64,000 nucleotides of DNA from Martinezella rhizogenes (GCF_000799715.1 NZ_JUHG01000020.1:186001-250000); one strand, 5' to 3'; shown: positions 13,719 through 22,836, numbered from the stretch's first letter. Translations and numbers: made by a program. The notes: generated by a model from the sequence alone, not told the origin.

Positions 13719-16409
13719 TCAGGCAGCGAGATCGCGCAGAACCGTCTGCAGGATGCCGCCATTGTTGACGTAGACGACCTCATCCAGCGTATCGATACGG
13801 CAGATGATCGGGATGTCGCGGACCGTGCCGTCGCCATAGGTAACCTTGGCAATCTTGCGCTCGCGCGGCTTGATGTGCTCCAGGCCCTCGATCGTGACGA
13901 CTTCATCGCCCTTGAGGTCGAGGGTGGCCCAGGTTGTGCCGTCCTCGAAGACGAAGGGGATGACGCCCATGCCGACCAGGTTCGAGCGGTGGATACGCTC
14001 GAAGGACTGGGCGACGACGGCGCGCACGCCGAGCAGGTTGGTGCCCTTGGCAGCCCAGTCGCGCGACGAGCCGTTGCCGTATTCGACACCGGCGAAGATC
14101 ACGAGCGGAACGCCCTCGGCCTTGTACTGCATGGCCGCATCGTAAATCGACATCTCTTCCTTGGACGGATAGTGGATGGTGTAGCCACCTTCCTTGCCGT
14201 TCGGGCCGAGCATATGGTTGCGGATGCGGATGTTGGCAAAGGTGCCGCGCATCATCACTTCATGATTGCCGCGACGCGTGCCGTACTGGTTGAAGTCGGC
14301 AACGCCGACGCCATGACCGATGAGGTAAGCACCAGCCGGCGAGGCAGCCTTGATCGAACCGGCCGGAGAAATGTGGTCGGTGGTGATCTTGTCGCCGAAG
14401 AGGCCGAGAACGCGGGCGCCCTTGATGTCGGAGATGCCGGCGCCGGTCTTGCCCATGCCCACGAAGTAAGGTGGGTTCTGCACGTAGGTCGAGTTATCGT
14501 CCCAGGCATAGGTCTGGCCCGGAGGAATCTGCACGGCCTGCCAGTTGGCATCGCCCTTGAAGACGTCGGCGTACTTGGATTCGTAGAGTTCGCGGGTGAC
14601 GTATTTCAGGATGAATTCCTGGATCTCATGCGAGGTCGGCCAGATGTCCTTGAGGAACACCGGCTTGCCGTCCTGGTCTTCGCCGATCGGTTCGCTGGTC
14701 AGGTCGAGCTGCACCGTGCCGGCGAGCGCATAGGCGACGACGAGCGGCGGCGAGGCCAGGTAGTTGGCCTGGACGTCAGGCGAGATGCGGCCTTCGAAGT
14801 TGCGGTTGCCGGAGAGAACGCCGGAAACGATCAGGCCCTTGTCGTTGATCGTCTTCGAGATCGGCGCCGGCAGCGGGCCGGAATTGCCGATGCAGGTGGT
14901 GCAGCCGAAGCCGACCAGGTTGAAGCCGAGCTTGTCGAGATCGGCCTGCAGGCCGGACTTGGCGAGATATTCGCCGACGACCTGAGATCCAGGCGCGAGC
15001 GAGGTCTTGACCCACGGCTTGCTCTTCAGGCCCTTGGCGACGGCGTTGCGGGCGAGAAGACCGGCAGCGATCAGCACCGACGGGTTCGAGGTGTTGGTGC
15101 ACGACGTGATGGCGGCGATCGCCACGTCACCATGACCGAGATCGAAATCCGTGCCTTCGACCGCATAACGGTTCGAAAGCTGGCCGGGCTTCTTGTATTC
15201 GGTGTCCAGCGAGCCGGCGAAACCGGAGGCGATGTTTTCCAGGGGAATACGGCCTTCCGGACGCTTCGGGCCAGCCATGGCCGGCACGACGTCGCTAAGC
15301 TCGAGTTCCAGCGTATCGGTGAATACGAGGTCGGCGCCGTCGTTGTCGCGCCACATGCCCTGCGCCTTCGAATAGGCTTCGACCAGTGCGATACGATCCT
15401 TCGCGCGGCCCGACATGTCGAGATAGTTCAAGGTTTCCTTGTCGACCGGGAAGAAGCCGCAGGTCGCGCCGTATTCCGGACCCATGTTGCCGATGGTAGC
15501 ACGGTCGGCGAGCGGCAGCGCGTCGAGGCCGGGGCCGAAGAATTCGACGAACTTGGAAACAACGCCCTTCTTGCGCAGCATCTGCACGACGGTCAGCACG
15601 AGGTCGGTCGCGGTGACGCCTTCCTTGAGCTTGCCGGTGAGCCTGAAGCCGATGACTTCCGGCAGCAGCATGGAGACCGGCTGGCCGAGCATGGCGGCTT
15701 CAGCTTCGATACCGCCGACGCCCCAGCCGAGAACGCCGAGACCATTGATCATGGTCGTGTGCGAATCGGTGCCGACGCAGGTGTCGGGATAGGCGATCGT
15801 CTCGCCGTCCTCTTCCTTCGTCCAGACGGTCTGGCCGAGATATTCGAGGTTGACCTGATGACAGATGCCGGTGCCGGGGGGGACAACGCGGAAGTTCTTG
15901 AACGCCTGCTGGCCCCACTTCAGGAAGCGGTAGCGCTCGCCGTTGCGCTCGTATTCCAGCTCGACGTTGCGGGCAAAGGCCTGCGGCGTGCCGAATTCGT
16001 CGACGATGACGGAGTGGTCGATGACGAGGTCGACGGGAACGAGCGGGTTGATCTTTTCAGGATCGCCACCGAGCGACACCATCGCGTCACGCATGGCGGC
16101 GAGATCGACCACGGCCGGAACGCCGGTGAAGTCCTGCATCAGCACGCGCGCCGGGCGATAGGCGATTTCGTTCTCGACGGTGCCCTTGTTGACGAGCCAC
16201 TCGGCAACGCCAAGGATGTGTTCCTTGGTGACCGTCTGCCCGTCTTCGAAGCGCAGCAGGTTTTCCAGCAGCACCTTCATCGAATAGGGAAGCTTGGCAA
16301 CGCCGGGCAGACCATTGGCCTCGGCCTTGGGCAGGCTGAAATAGACATAGTCTTTTCCGCCCACGGTCAGCGTGGACCGACAATTGAAACTGTCAAGAGA
16401 TTTAGACAC
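13719..16409 (-). CDS. acnA: aconitate hydratase A
   Basis: An 896-residue aconitase of the AcnA/IRP1 type that interconverts citrate and isocitrate in the TCA cycle. The three [4Fe-4S] ligands are visible as TSCTNTSNPS (Cys near 438) and FGCTTCIGNSGPL (two Cys near 504 and 507). The C-terminal swivel domain holds GAGSSRDWAAKG-like sequence (YGNGSSRDWAAKGTNLLG). It is divergent from ccmA with about 260 bases between; an iron-responsive promoter is possible but no clear operator was identified. A strong terminator follows. Confidence 0.97.
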   Translation of the reverse strand: MSKSLDSFNCRSTLTVGGKDYVYFSLPKAEANGLPGVAKLPYSMKVLLENLLRFEDGQTVTKEHILGVAEWLVNKGTVENEIAYRPARVLMQDFTGVPAVVDLAAMRDAMVSLGGDPEKINPLVPVDLVIDHSVIVDEFGTPQAFARNVELEYERNGERYRFLKWGQQAFKNFRVVPPGTGICHQVNLEYLGQTVWTKEEDGETIAYPDTCVGTDSHTTMINGLGVLGWGVGGIEAEAAMLGQPVSMLLPEVIGFRLTGKLKEGVTATDLVLTVVQMLRKKGVVSKFVEFFGPGLDALPLADRATIGNMGPEYGATCGFFPVDKETLNYLDMSGRAKDRIALVEAYSKAQGMWRDNDGADLVFTDTLELELSDVVPAMAGPKRPEGRIPLENIASGFAGSLDTEYKKPGQLSNRYAVEGTDFDLGHGDVAIAAITSCTNTSNPSVLIAAGLLARNAVAKGLKSKPWVKTSLAPGSQVVGEYLAKSGLQADLDKLGFNLVGFGCTTCIGNSGPLPAPISKTINDKGLIVSGVLSGNRNFEGRISPDVQANYLASPPLVVAYALAGTVQLDLTSEPIGEDQDGKPVFLKDIWPTSHEIQEFILKYVTRELYESKYADVFKGDANWQAVQIPPGQTYAWDDNSTYVQNPPYFVGMGKTGAGISDIKGARVLGLFGDKITTDHISPAGSIKAASPAGAYLIGHGVGVADFNQYGTRRGNHEVMMRGTFANIRIRNHMLGPNGKEGGYTIHYPSKEEMSIYDAAMQYKAEGVPLVIFAGVEYGNGSSRDWAAKGTNLLGVRAVVAQSFERIHRSNLVGMGVIPFVFEDGTTWATLDLKGDEVVTIEGLEHIKPRERKIAKVTYGDGTVRDIPIICRIDTLDEVVYVNNGGILQTVLRDLAA

Positions 16410-16672
16410 GAGATACCCCGTTTCTGATAGCCAACACAGTCGTGCGAACGCCTATGCACTTTAATGCACATCAGGATGCGGGTACGGCCATTTCCGCTGT
16501 CCGCACGTAAGGCAAAACACCTTATGTTCGGCGCAAGGATGAAATTCACGCCGACCGCTGGCGTGGTTGCCGGTCTTATAGATAATTTCGTAAAGACTTG
16601 CCAGAGTGGCCGAGCGCAAAATTTGAGATTTTTTTCGCACTGCGACAACGAAAACGGGGAAAGCCTGAGCTG

Positions 16673-17320
16673 ATGCATCTAAGCGCTGAAAACCTGGCCG
16701 CAAGGCGGGGCGAGGACCTGATTTTCGCGAACGTTTCCTTTGACTTGGGCGGCGGCGAGGCCCTGATCCTGACGGGCCGAAACGGCTCGGGGAAATCAAC
16801 ACTTTTGCGTGTCGTCGCCGGCCTCCTGCGACCGGAAAAAGGCCGGGTGATTCTCACGGCTTCACAAGGAGAATCGGATCGTCAGCCAGGGGAAGCCAGC
16901 CATTATCTCGGCCATCGCAATGCGATGAAATCCGAACTTACGGTTGCGGAGAACCTGACATTCTGGAAGGAGTTTCTAGGCGACATCGAGGGCGGCGCCG
17001 GTCTTGCCATCGAAGATGCGGCCGAAGCCGTCGGTCTTGCCGATATCACCCACCTCCCCTTCGGCTACCTCTCCGCCGGCCAGCAACGGCGGATCGCCTT
17101 CGCCAAGCTGCTGGTCGCCTATCGCCCGATCTGGATCCTCGACGAACCCACGGCGGCGCTGGATACGGCAGCGGACCGGCTGCTTGCGGAGCTGATATCC
17201 TCGCATCAGACGGCGGGCGGGATCGTGCTTGCGGCGACGCATCAGCCGCTGGGACTTGCGAATGCGCGGGAGATGCGGATGACGGCGTTTGCCGGGGTGA
17301 ATGAAGGGGTTTGGGGATGA
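16673..17320 (+). CDS. ccmA: heme exporter ATPase CcmA
   Basis: A 215-residue ABC ATPase of the CcmABCD complex, which releases holo-CcmE during cytochrome c maturation. Walker A GRNGSGKST, signature LSAGQQRRIAFAKLL and Walker B WILDEPTAALD are intact. ATG at 16673 begins MHLSAENLAARRGEDLIF, as in other CcmA; the frame is open upstream to 16598. The gene is separated from ccmB by a roughly 140-bp repeat element, an interruption of the usual close spacing. Confidence 0.95.
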   Translation: MHLSAENLAARRGEDLIFANVSFDLGGGEALILTGRNGSGKSTLLRVVAGLLRPEKGRVILTASQGESDRQPGEASHYLGHRNAMKSELTVAENLTFWKEFLGDIEGGAGLAIEDAAEAVGLADITHLPFGYLSAGQQRRIAFAKLLVAYRPIWILDEPTAALDTAADRLLAELISSHQTAGGIVLAATHQPLGLANAREMRMTAFAGVNEGVWG

Positions 17321-17337
17321 CCATACGTCCCACCTGG

Positions 17338-17474
17338 CCCCTCATCCGTCCTTTCTCGGTTTCGCGAAGCGTAACCGCTCAAGTCCACCTTCTCCCCGTT
17401 TCACGGGGCGAAGGGGCTTGGTTGGCTCCATCGTCCCCTCTTCCCGCCTGCGGGGAGAGGGCTAGGGTGAGGGG
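17338..17474. repeat. RIME-like palindromic element between ccmA and ccmB
   Basis: A composite palindrome bounded by cccctca (17338-17344) and tgagggg (17468-17474). It contains two internal hairpins, ccttctccccg...cggggcgaagg (about 17388-17414) and cctcttcccgc..gcggggagagg (about 17437-17460). The layout matches the large intergenic mosaic elements of Rhizobiaceae. It occupies nearly the whole ccmA-ccmB gap. Confidence 0.75.
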
Positions 17475-17519
17475 CAAAGCCGCGACCTCCGTCGATAATA
17501 AAATCAAGGAGTTCGCCGC

Positions 17520-18179
17520 ATGACCGCCCTCTTCCTCCGCGACCTCAAACTCTCGGTCCGCGCCGGCGGTGGCGCGCTCATCGGCATTCTCTTCTTCCTG
17601 ACAGTCGTCGCCGTCATTCCCTTCGGCGTCGGCCCCGACCTCAAGCTGCTGTCGCGCATCGGCCCGGCCATCGTCTGGATCGGCGCGCTGCTCTCCGCCC
17701 TGCTTGGCCTCGACCGCCTGTTCCAGGCCGAGCGCGACGATGGCTCCCTCGATCTGCTGGTGATGCAGGAAACGCCGCTGGTGCTGACGGTACTGACCAA
17801 ATGCGCCGCCCATTGGGTGGCGACCGGCCTGCCGCTGGTGATCGCCTCGCCGCTGCTCGGTCTCTTCATGAATATGAACGAAACGGCGATCGGCGCGACG
17901 GCCCTGACCCTCCTCGTTGGCACACCGGCGATCACCTTCATCGGCGCGGTCGGCGCTGCCGTTGCCGTCGCCTTGCCGCGCGGCGGCTTGCTGGTGTCGA
18001 TCCTGGTGCTGCCGCTTGCCATTCCCGTGCTGATCTTCGGCGTCAGCGCCACCTATGCCGCCGTCGAAGGTCCGCAGCCCTTCCTGCCGCCGTTCCTGAT
18101 CCTGATAGCGCTCACCTTGTTCTTCGCCGTGCTCGGCCCGGCGGCGGCGGCAATCGCGTTGCGCAACACGACGGATTGA
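17520..18179 (+). CDS. ccmB: heme exporter permease CcmB
   Basis: A 219-residue inner-membrane protein with six hydrophobic segments, the membrane partner of CcmA. The N-terminal TALFLRDLKLSVRAGGG and the cytoplasmic motif ERDDGSLDLLVMQETPL near residue 70 are typical of CcmB. AAGGAG lies just upstream of the start. It sits 58 bases ahead of ccmC. Confidence 0.95.
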   Translation: MTALFLRDLKLSVRAGGGALIGILFFLTVVAVIPFGVGPDLKLLSRIGPAIVWIGALLSALLGLDRLFQAERDDGSLDLLVMQETPLVLTVLTKCAAHWVATGLPLVIASPLLGLFMNMNETAIGATALTLLVGTPAITFIGAVGAAVAVALPRGGLLVSILVLPLAIPVLIFGVSATYAAVEGPQPFLPPFLILIALTLFFAVLGPAAAAIALRNTTD

Positions 18180-18237
18180 TCGATCTCAGGCGATCCGGTC
18201 GATTGCCGTCAAAAGCATATCGGGTTAAACAAATCGC

Positions 18238-18999
18238 ATGAGCGATATCAGCCCTGCGATCAGCCGATTTTCCGACCTCGCCAATCCGACCCGGTTTCTG
18301 GCGTTGTCGGCGCGTCTGATCCCGTGGCTGGCGGCGATCACCGCCATCCTCTTCGTGATCGGCCTCTATCTTTCGTTTTCGACCGAAGGCGATTACCAGC
18401 AGGGCGATACCGTCCGCATCATGTATATCCATGTACCGGCCGCCTGGTTGTCGATGATGTGCTACACGATCATGAGCCTGTCGGCGATCGGCACGCTGGT
18501 CTGGCGTCATCCACTCGCCGATGTCTCGGCCAGGGCCGCAGCCCTCCTCGGCGCAGCCTTTACCCTCATTGCGCTCGTTACCGGCTCGCTCTGGGGCAAG
18601 CCGATGTGGGGCACCTATTGGGTCTGGGACGCCCGGCTGACCTCTGTTTTCATTCTCTTCCTGATGTATCTCGGCCTGATCGCGCTGAACCGCGCCATGG
18701 ACGATCCGTCGAAGGCTGCACGCGTCACCGCCGTGCTGATCCTCGTCGGCTTCATCAACATTCCGATCATCAAGTTCTCGGTCGACTGGTGGAACACGCT
18801 GCATCAGTCGGAAAGCCTCATGCGCATGGACGGCCCCGCCATCGATGCGGAATTTCTCTGGCCGCTCTTCACCATGGCGCTTGCCTTCACGCTGCTGTTC
18901 TTCACGCTGCACCTGATGGCGATCCGTAACGAGATCTGGCGACGCCGCATCGCCGCGCAGCGCCGTATCGCCGCGCGCATGGCCGCCCGCGAGGATTAG
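18238..18999 (+). CDS. ccmC: heme transporter CcmC
   Basis: A 253-residue six-helix inner-membrane protein that loads heme onto CcmE. The tryptophan-rich periplasmic motif WGKPMWGTYWVWDARLTS is present at about residues 119-136, flanked by the conserved heme-ligand histidines (for example YIHVPAAWLS near residue 63). It is one base from ccmD. In rhizobial literature this gene belongs to the cyc cluster needed for c-type cytochromes. Confidence 0.96.
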   Translation: MSDISPAISRFSDLANPTRFLALSARLIPWLAAITAILFVIGLYLSFSTEGDYQQGDTVRIMYIHVPAAWLSMMCYTIMSLSAIGTLVWRHPLADVSARAAALLGAAFTLIALVTGSLWGKPMWGTYWVWDARLTSVFILFLMYLGLIALNRAMDDPSKAARVTAVLILVGFINIPIIKFSVDWWNTLHQSESLMRMDGPAIDAEFLWPLFTMALAFTLLFFTLHLMAIRNEIWRRRIAAQRRIAARMAARED

Positions 19000-19000
19000 C

Positions 19001-19174
19001 ATGACCCATCCCTTCTACGTCTACGGCTCCTACGGCTTCGCCGCCGCCATGATCGTTGCCGTCATCGCCTGGACATGGATCGACGGCCGTCTGCGCCGCA
19101 AGGAAATGGCAGTGCTCGAAGCCTCCGGCATCCGCCGCCGGTCACAAAGCGCGCCGAAGGACAAGGCGCAATGA
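19001..19174 (+). CDS. ccmD: heme exporter subunit CcmD, 57 residues
   Basis: A small protein starting MTHPFYVYGSYGFAAAM with one transmembrane helix at about residues 13-28 and a basic cytoplasmic tail (DGRLRRKE, IRRRSQ). This is the standard CcmD layout. It holds the CcmABC-CcmE complex together. Its ATG follows the ccmC stop after one base and its stop overlaps the ccmG start by 4 bases (ATGA), so the three are translationally linked. Confidence 0.92.
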   Translation: MTHPFYVYGSYGFAAAMIVAVIAWTWIDGRLRRKEMAVLEASGIRRRSQSAPKDKAQ

Positions 19175-19782
19175 GCATCGAAACCGGGAAAAGCGGCGAG
19201 CCGAAATCGGGCGGCACCGCGCGCTATCTGATGGCGCTCATTCCGCTTGTCGTCTTTGCCTGCATTGCGCTCGCCGTGGGCAAGGTGATGTATGATCAGG
19301 AAGTCCACGGCACCGATATTTCCGCCATCCCTTCCGCCCTGATCGGCACGAAAGCACCGGCACTGGCGATGGCGCCGCTTGACGGCTCCAATCTGCCGCC
19401 GCTGACCGACAGCGCCATCAAGGGCAAGCTGACGCTCGTCAACGTCTTCGCCTCCTGGTGCATCCCCTGCCGCGAGGAACATCCCGTCCTGAAGCAGCTC
19501 GCCCAGGATGGCCGCCTGAACATCGTCGCCATCAACTACAAGGACACCAGCGAAAACGCCCTGCGTTTCCTCGGCGAGCTGGGCAATCCCTATACTGCCA
19601 TCGGCATCGATCCGAATGGCTCGGCCGCGATCGACTGGGGCGTCTACGGCATCCCCGAATCCTACCTCGTCGCCCCCGACGGCACGATCCTCTACAAGCA
19701 GGTCGGACCTTTCACGGCCACCAGCCTGAAGGAAGGGCTGTATCCGGCCATGGAAAAGGCGCTGGGGAAGCCGGGGGCGTAA
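19171..19782 (+). CDS. ccmG: thiol:disulfide interchange protein CcmG/DsbE
   Basis: A 203-residue membrane-anchored periplasmic thioredoxin that reduces apocytochrome c (CycY in rhizobial nomenclature). An N-terminal anchor spans about residues 19-37. The active site is WCIPC with cysteines 97 and 100, and EEHPVLKQL follows as in other CcmG. The cis-Pro region YGIPESYLV is conserved. The start overlaps ccmD. The partner genes ccmE, F and H are not in this window. Confidence 0.95.
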   Translation: MSIETGKSGEPKSGGTARYLMALIPLVVFACIALAVGKVMYDQEVHGTDISAIPSALIGTKAPALAMAPLDGSNLPPLTDSAIKGKLTLVNVFASWCIPCREEHPVLKQLAQDGRLNIVAINYKDTSENALRFLGELGNPYTAIGIDPNGSAAIDWGVYGIPESYLVAPDGTILYKQVGPFTATSLKEGLYPAMEKALGKPGA

Positions 19783-19795
19783 CCACCCGCCCTAG

Positions 19796-19940
19796 TGGTT
19801 CGAGGCTCCAGCCCTACGGGCCTCCGCACCTCACCATGAGGGCTGATCTTCGCTGCTGATATACAACGGGGGCACGCCCCACCTCATGGTGAGGTGCCTT
19901 GTTGCCGAAGCGATAGCGTAGGGAACAAGGCCTCGAACCA
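19796..19940. repeat. long palindromic intergenic repeat, copy 1
   Basis: The ends tggttcgaggc (19796-19806) and gcctcgaacca (19930-19940) are perfect inverted repeats. A perfect 16-bp inner pair lies at 19826-19841 and 19882-19897 (gcacctcaccatgagg / cctcatggtgaggtgc). The element shares the segments gtggttcgaggctcc and gcacctcaccatgagggc with 47216-47398. It fills the convergent gap between ccmG and the DUF2585 gene. Confidence 0.85.
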
Positions 19941-19973
19941 CGAGGTGGCCACAAGGCCAGCTTCAAAATCCTC

Positions 19974-20567
19974 TTAAAGCCCGCCCTGCCAGGTCTTGAT
20001 CGCGTCGATCGGCCAAACCAGCATGATGACATTCAGCGTGAGATTGTCGCGGATGAGCCAGCCGGTCAAAAGCTCGAAGAAGATGGCGATCACGATGGTC
20101 AGCGCCACCGGCGCCCGCCAGGCAAACAGGAAGCCGACGACCATGAACACCGCGTCCATCGCCGAGTTCAAAATGCTGTCGCCGACATAATTGAGTGAGA
20201 TCGTCGCGGCACGGTAGCGGTCGATGATAATGGGCGAGTTCTCGAGCAGCTCCCAGCCGGATTCGATCAGCATGGCGACGAACAGGCGCATGGAAAGCGG
20301 CTTGCGGCGCATGATCAGATGGGTCAGCCCGAAGAACAGGAAGCCGTGGATGATATGCGACGGCGTGTACCAGTCGGCCATGTGCTGCGAATTGCCGCTG
20401 GAATTGACCGCGGGTTCGAAGAGCTTGACATAGCCGCAGGTGCAGATCGGCACCCGGCCCATCATATATTCCGCGACGATCTGCACGAGCAGGACCAGGC
20501 CGCAGGCGATGAACCAGAAACTCTGCCGCTGGTAACGATTCTCGGTCTCGGAGAGCGTGGCCATCAT
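19974..20567 (-). CDS. DUF2585 (UPF0314) membrane protein
   Basis: A 197-residue membrane protein of the DUF2585 family restricted mainly to Rhizobiales. It has about five hydrophobic segments and a conserved histidine-rich stretch WYTPSHIIHGFLFFGLTH near residue 83. A conserved cysteine pair CTCGY is near residue 47. Function unknown. ATG at 20567 overlaps the ispZ stop by 4 bases, so it is the last gene of the dapF operon. Confidence 0.85.
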   Translation of the reverse strand: MMATLSETENRYQRQSFWFIACGLVLLVQIVAEYMMGRVPICTCGYVKLFEPAVNSSGNSQHMADWYTPSHIIHGFLFFGLTHLIMRRKPLSMRLFVAMLIESGWELLENSPIIIDRYRAATISLNYVGDSILNSAMDAVFMVVGFLFAWRAPVALTIVIAIFFELLTGWLIRDNLTLNVIMLVWPIDAIKTWQGGL

Positions 20568-21280
20568 TCGGTCTCCGCCGGCGGTTCGATCGTGTGCTTC
20601 ATGATCAGCGGCATCTGCGACAGCGTGAAGAGGATGGTGATCGGCATCGTGCCCCAGACCTTGAAGTTCACCCAGAGATTGTCCGCTGCCTTGACGTCGG
20701 GCAGGTAGTACCAATTCGACAAGCGCCAGACGACTTCGTTGAGCACGGCAAGAACCAGGAAGAAGAGCCCCCAGCGAAGCGTGAGCTTGCGCCAGCCTTC
20801 GGCGTCGAGCTGGAAAGCAGCATTGAAGACATAGCCGAGCAGCGACTTGCCGAAGGCGAGGCCGCCGAGCAGCACCACGCCGAACAGGGCGTTGACGATG
20901 GTCGGCTTCATCTTGATGAAGATTTCGCTCTGCAAATAGATGCCGAGCGCCCCGAAGATGAGGACGACGATCCCGGAGACGAAGGGCATCAGCGGCAGAT
21001 GGCCGAGCATGATCTTCGAGACGATGAGAGACAGCGCCGTCGCCACCATGAACAGCCCCGTCGCAACGAAGAGCGGACCGCCAAGAGCGGATAACGCCGG
21101 AAACTGCTGCACCAGCCATTCGCCGCGCAGATTGGCGAAGAAGAACACCAGCAACGGCCCGAGTTCCAGCACCAGCTTCAACAGCGGATGATGCTTGTCG
21201 GCGGCACTTGGGGCGAGGTCACGGTCACTGGTCGTCATTGCGGCACTTTCATTATCGTCGAGTTTGGTCTTGTCGCTCAT
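20564..21280 (-). CDS. ispZ: YciB/IspZ family inner-membrane septation protein
   Basis: A 238-residue polytopic membrane protein of the YciB (IspZ, septation protein A) family. The conserved ELGPLLVFFFANLRGEW is at about residues 40-55 and NEVVWRLSNWYYLPDVKAADNLWVNFKVWGTMPIT near 190-220. YciB contributes to envelope integrity and interacts with division and elongation proteins. An N-terminal polar tail of about 30 residues is longer than in E. coli. It overlaps both neighbours by 4 bases. Confidence 0.92.
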   Translation of the reverse strand: MSDKTKLDDNESAAMTTSDRDLAPSAADKHHPLLKLVLELGPLLVFFFANLRGEWLVQQFPALSALGGPLFVATGLFMVATALSLIVSKIMLGHLPLMPFVSGIVVLIFGALGIYLQSEIFIKMKPTIVNALFGVVLLGGLAFGKSLLGYVFNAAFQLDAEGWRKLTLRWGLFFLVLAVLNEVVWRLSNWYYLPDVKAADNLWVNFKVWGTMPITILFTLSQMPLIMKHTIEPPAETE

Positions 21281-22821
21281 TGGCCGTTTCCGGGATTGAT
21301 CCCGGCAATAGCCTGGGCGAATTCCTCGGCCTCGAAGGGCTCGAGATCGTCTACACCTTCGCCGACACCGATGAAATAGACGGGCAGCTTATGCTTGGCC
21401 GAAATCGCCACCAGAATGCCGCCGCGCGCCGTGCCGTCAAGCTTGGTCATGATCAGGCCGTTCACACCTGCGACGTTGCGGAAAATCTCCACCTGATTCA
21501 GCGCGTTCTGACCGGTGGTCGCATCCAGCGTCTGCAACACGGTATGCGGCGCATCCGGATCGAGCTTGCCGAGCACGCGGACGATCTTTTCCAGCTCCGC
21601 CATCAGCTCCGTCTTGTTCTGCAGCCGGCCGGCGGTGTCGATGATCAGCACATCGCTCTTGTTGGCCTTGGCCTGCTGGAAGGCATCGAAGGCAAGGCCG
21701 GCGGCGTCGGCCCCGAGCTTGGTGCCGATGAATTCCGATTTGGTGCGGTCGGCCCAGATCTTCAGCTGCTCGATGGCGGCGGCGCGGAACGTATCGCCGG
21801 CGGCGACCATAACCTTGAGCCCGGCGCCCGACAGCTTCGACGCCAGCTTGCCGATGGTCGTCGTCTTGCCGGTGCCGTTGACGCCGACGACGAGGATGAC
21901 ATGCGGCTTGTGGCTGAGATCGAGCTGCAACGGCTTGGCGACTGGCTTCAGCACCTTGGCGATTTCCTGCGCCATGATCCGGCTGACATCCTCACCGGTC
22001 ACGTCCTTGCCGTAGCGCTCCGAGGCCAGCGTGTCGGTCACCCGCATCGCCGTCTCGACGCCGAGATCGGCCTGGATCAACAGATCCTCCAGTTCCTGCA
22101 GCGTCTGATCATCGAGCTTGCGCTTGGTAAACAGTGCCGTGATCTGGCCGGTAAGCTGCGAAGAGGTCCGCGCAAGACCGGCGCGCAGGCGCTGGAACCA
22201 GGAGAGTTTTTGCTTGGGCGCTTCGGGAGCTACTTCCGGGATACTGGAGGCGGTGGCAAAGCCTTTTGGGAGGATAGGGGTGGTTTCGGTATCTTTCGAC
22301 GAGAGGTCCGAGCTTGGCGGAGCCTCGTCACCCCCCTCTGTCCTGTCGGACATCTCCCCCACAAGGGGGGAGATCGGTTCGGAAATGACCTCCTCTGCCA
22401 CAATGTCCGCCACGGAGTCGGCAGGTTGTTCCGATAGGGCGGCAACTTCTTCGTCTGCGGCTGGCTCGGAAGTCTCCGGCACTTGCGCGGCCGAAACGTC
22501 TACCGGCTCGTCAAATTCTTGTTTTTGTTCCAGAGATTCTTGTTCTTGCTCAGAAGGCCCGGCATCCTCCAACCGATCTCCCCCCTCGTGGTGGGGTCCG
22601 GAGGACGGGTCGAGACCCGTGGCTCGACCCAACGGTCCCGAAGGGACAGAGGGGGGCTCGACAGGTTCGGCGACCTCGGACGCAACAGAAGCGTCCATCA
22701 CAGGCTCTTCCGGCGCGGGAACAACCTCCACAACGTCCGGTGCAACAACCTCCGGCGCTTTTTCTTCCGCCGGCTTTTCACGGCCGAAGGTGAAGACTTT
22801 TTTGATGAAACTAAGCGCCAT
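21277..22821 (-). CDS. ftsY: SRP receptor FtsY with repeat-derived insertions
   Basis: A 514-residue GTPase receptor that docks signal-recognition-particle-bound ribosomes at the inner membrane. The C-terminal NG domain (from about residue 210) carries GVNGTGKTTTIGKLA, DTFRAAAIEQL, DTAGRLQNKTELM and TKLDGTARGG. The N-terminal acidic A domain is long and low-complexity. Two stretches in it, at about residues 55-84 and 147-165, are translations of a palindromic DNA repeat family. The NG domain looks intact. ATG lies 15 bases after the mtaB stop and the stop overlaps ispZ. Confidence 0.96.
   Translation of the reverse strand: MALSFIKKVFTFGREKPAEEKAPEVVAPDVVEVVPAPEEPVMDASVASEVAEPVEPPSVPSGPLGRATGLDPSSGPHHEGGDRLEDAGPSEQEQESLEQKQEFDEPVDVSAAQVPETSEPAADEEVAALSEQPADSVADIVAEEVISEPISPLVGEMSDRTEGGDEAPPSSDLSSKDTETTPILPKGFATASSIPEVAPEAPKQKLSWFQRLRAGLARTSSQLTGQITALFTKRKLDDQTLQELEDLLIQADLGVETAMRVTDTLASERYGKDVTGEDVSRIMAQEIAKVLKPVAKPLQLDLSHKPHVILVVGVNGTGKTTTIGKLASKLSGAGLKVMVAAGDTFRAAAIEQLKIWADRTKSEFIGTKLGADAAGLAFDAFQQAKANKSDVLIIDTAGRLQNKTELMAELEKIVRVLGKLDPDAPHTVLQTLDATTGQNALNQVEIFRNVAGVNGLIMTKLDGTARGGILVAISAKHKLPVYFIGVGEGVDDLEPFEAEEFAQAIAGINPGNGQ
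22329..22380. repeat. palindromic repeat inside ftsY, copy A
   Basis: Reading the plus strand, the segment runs from cccccctctgtcc to ggggggagatcggtt, with inner pairings gtcc..ggac and atctccccc..ggggggagat. In the ftsY frame it encodes ISPLVGEMSDRTEGG. The same ends occur, inverted, at 22571-22657. Confidence 0.75.
22571..22657. repeat. palindromic repeat inside ftsY, copy B, inverted
   Basis: Reading the minus strand, it runs from ccccctctgtcc to gaggggggagatcggtt, the same ends as copy A but on the opposite strand and with a longer centre. The centre contains a further palindrome (cgggtcgagacccg). In the ftsY frame it encodes a Pro/Ser/Gly-rich stretch of about 30 residues. Confidence 0.7.
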
Positions 22822-22836
22822 GAAAATTCCGTGGGG

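Noticed and set aside
13875..16427. 850-codon plus-strand ORF opposite acnA
   Set aside because: It is fully antisense to a well-supported aconitase gene; the translation is low in hydrophobic patterning and matches no family I know.
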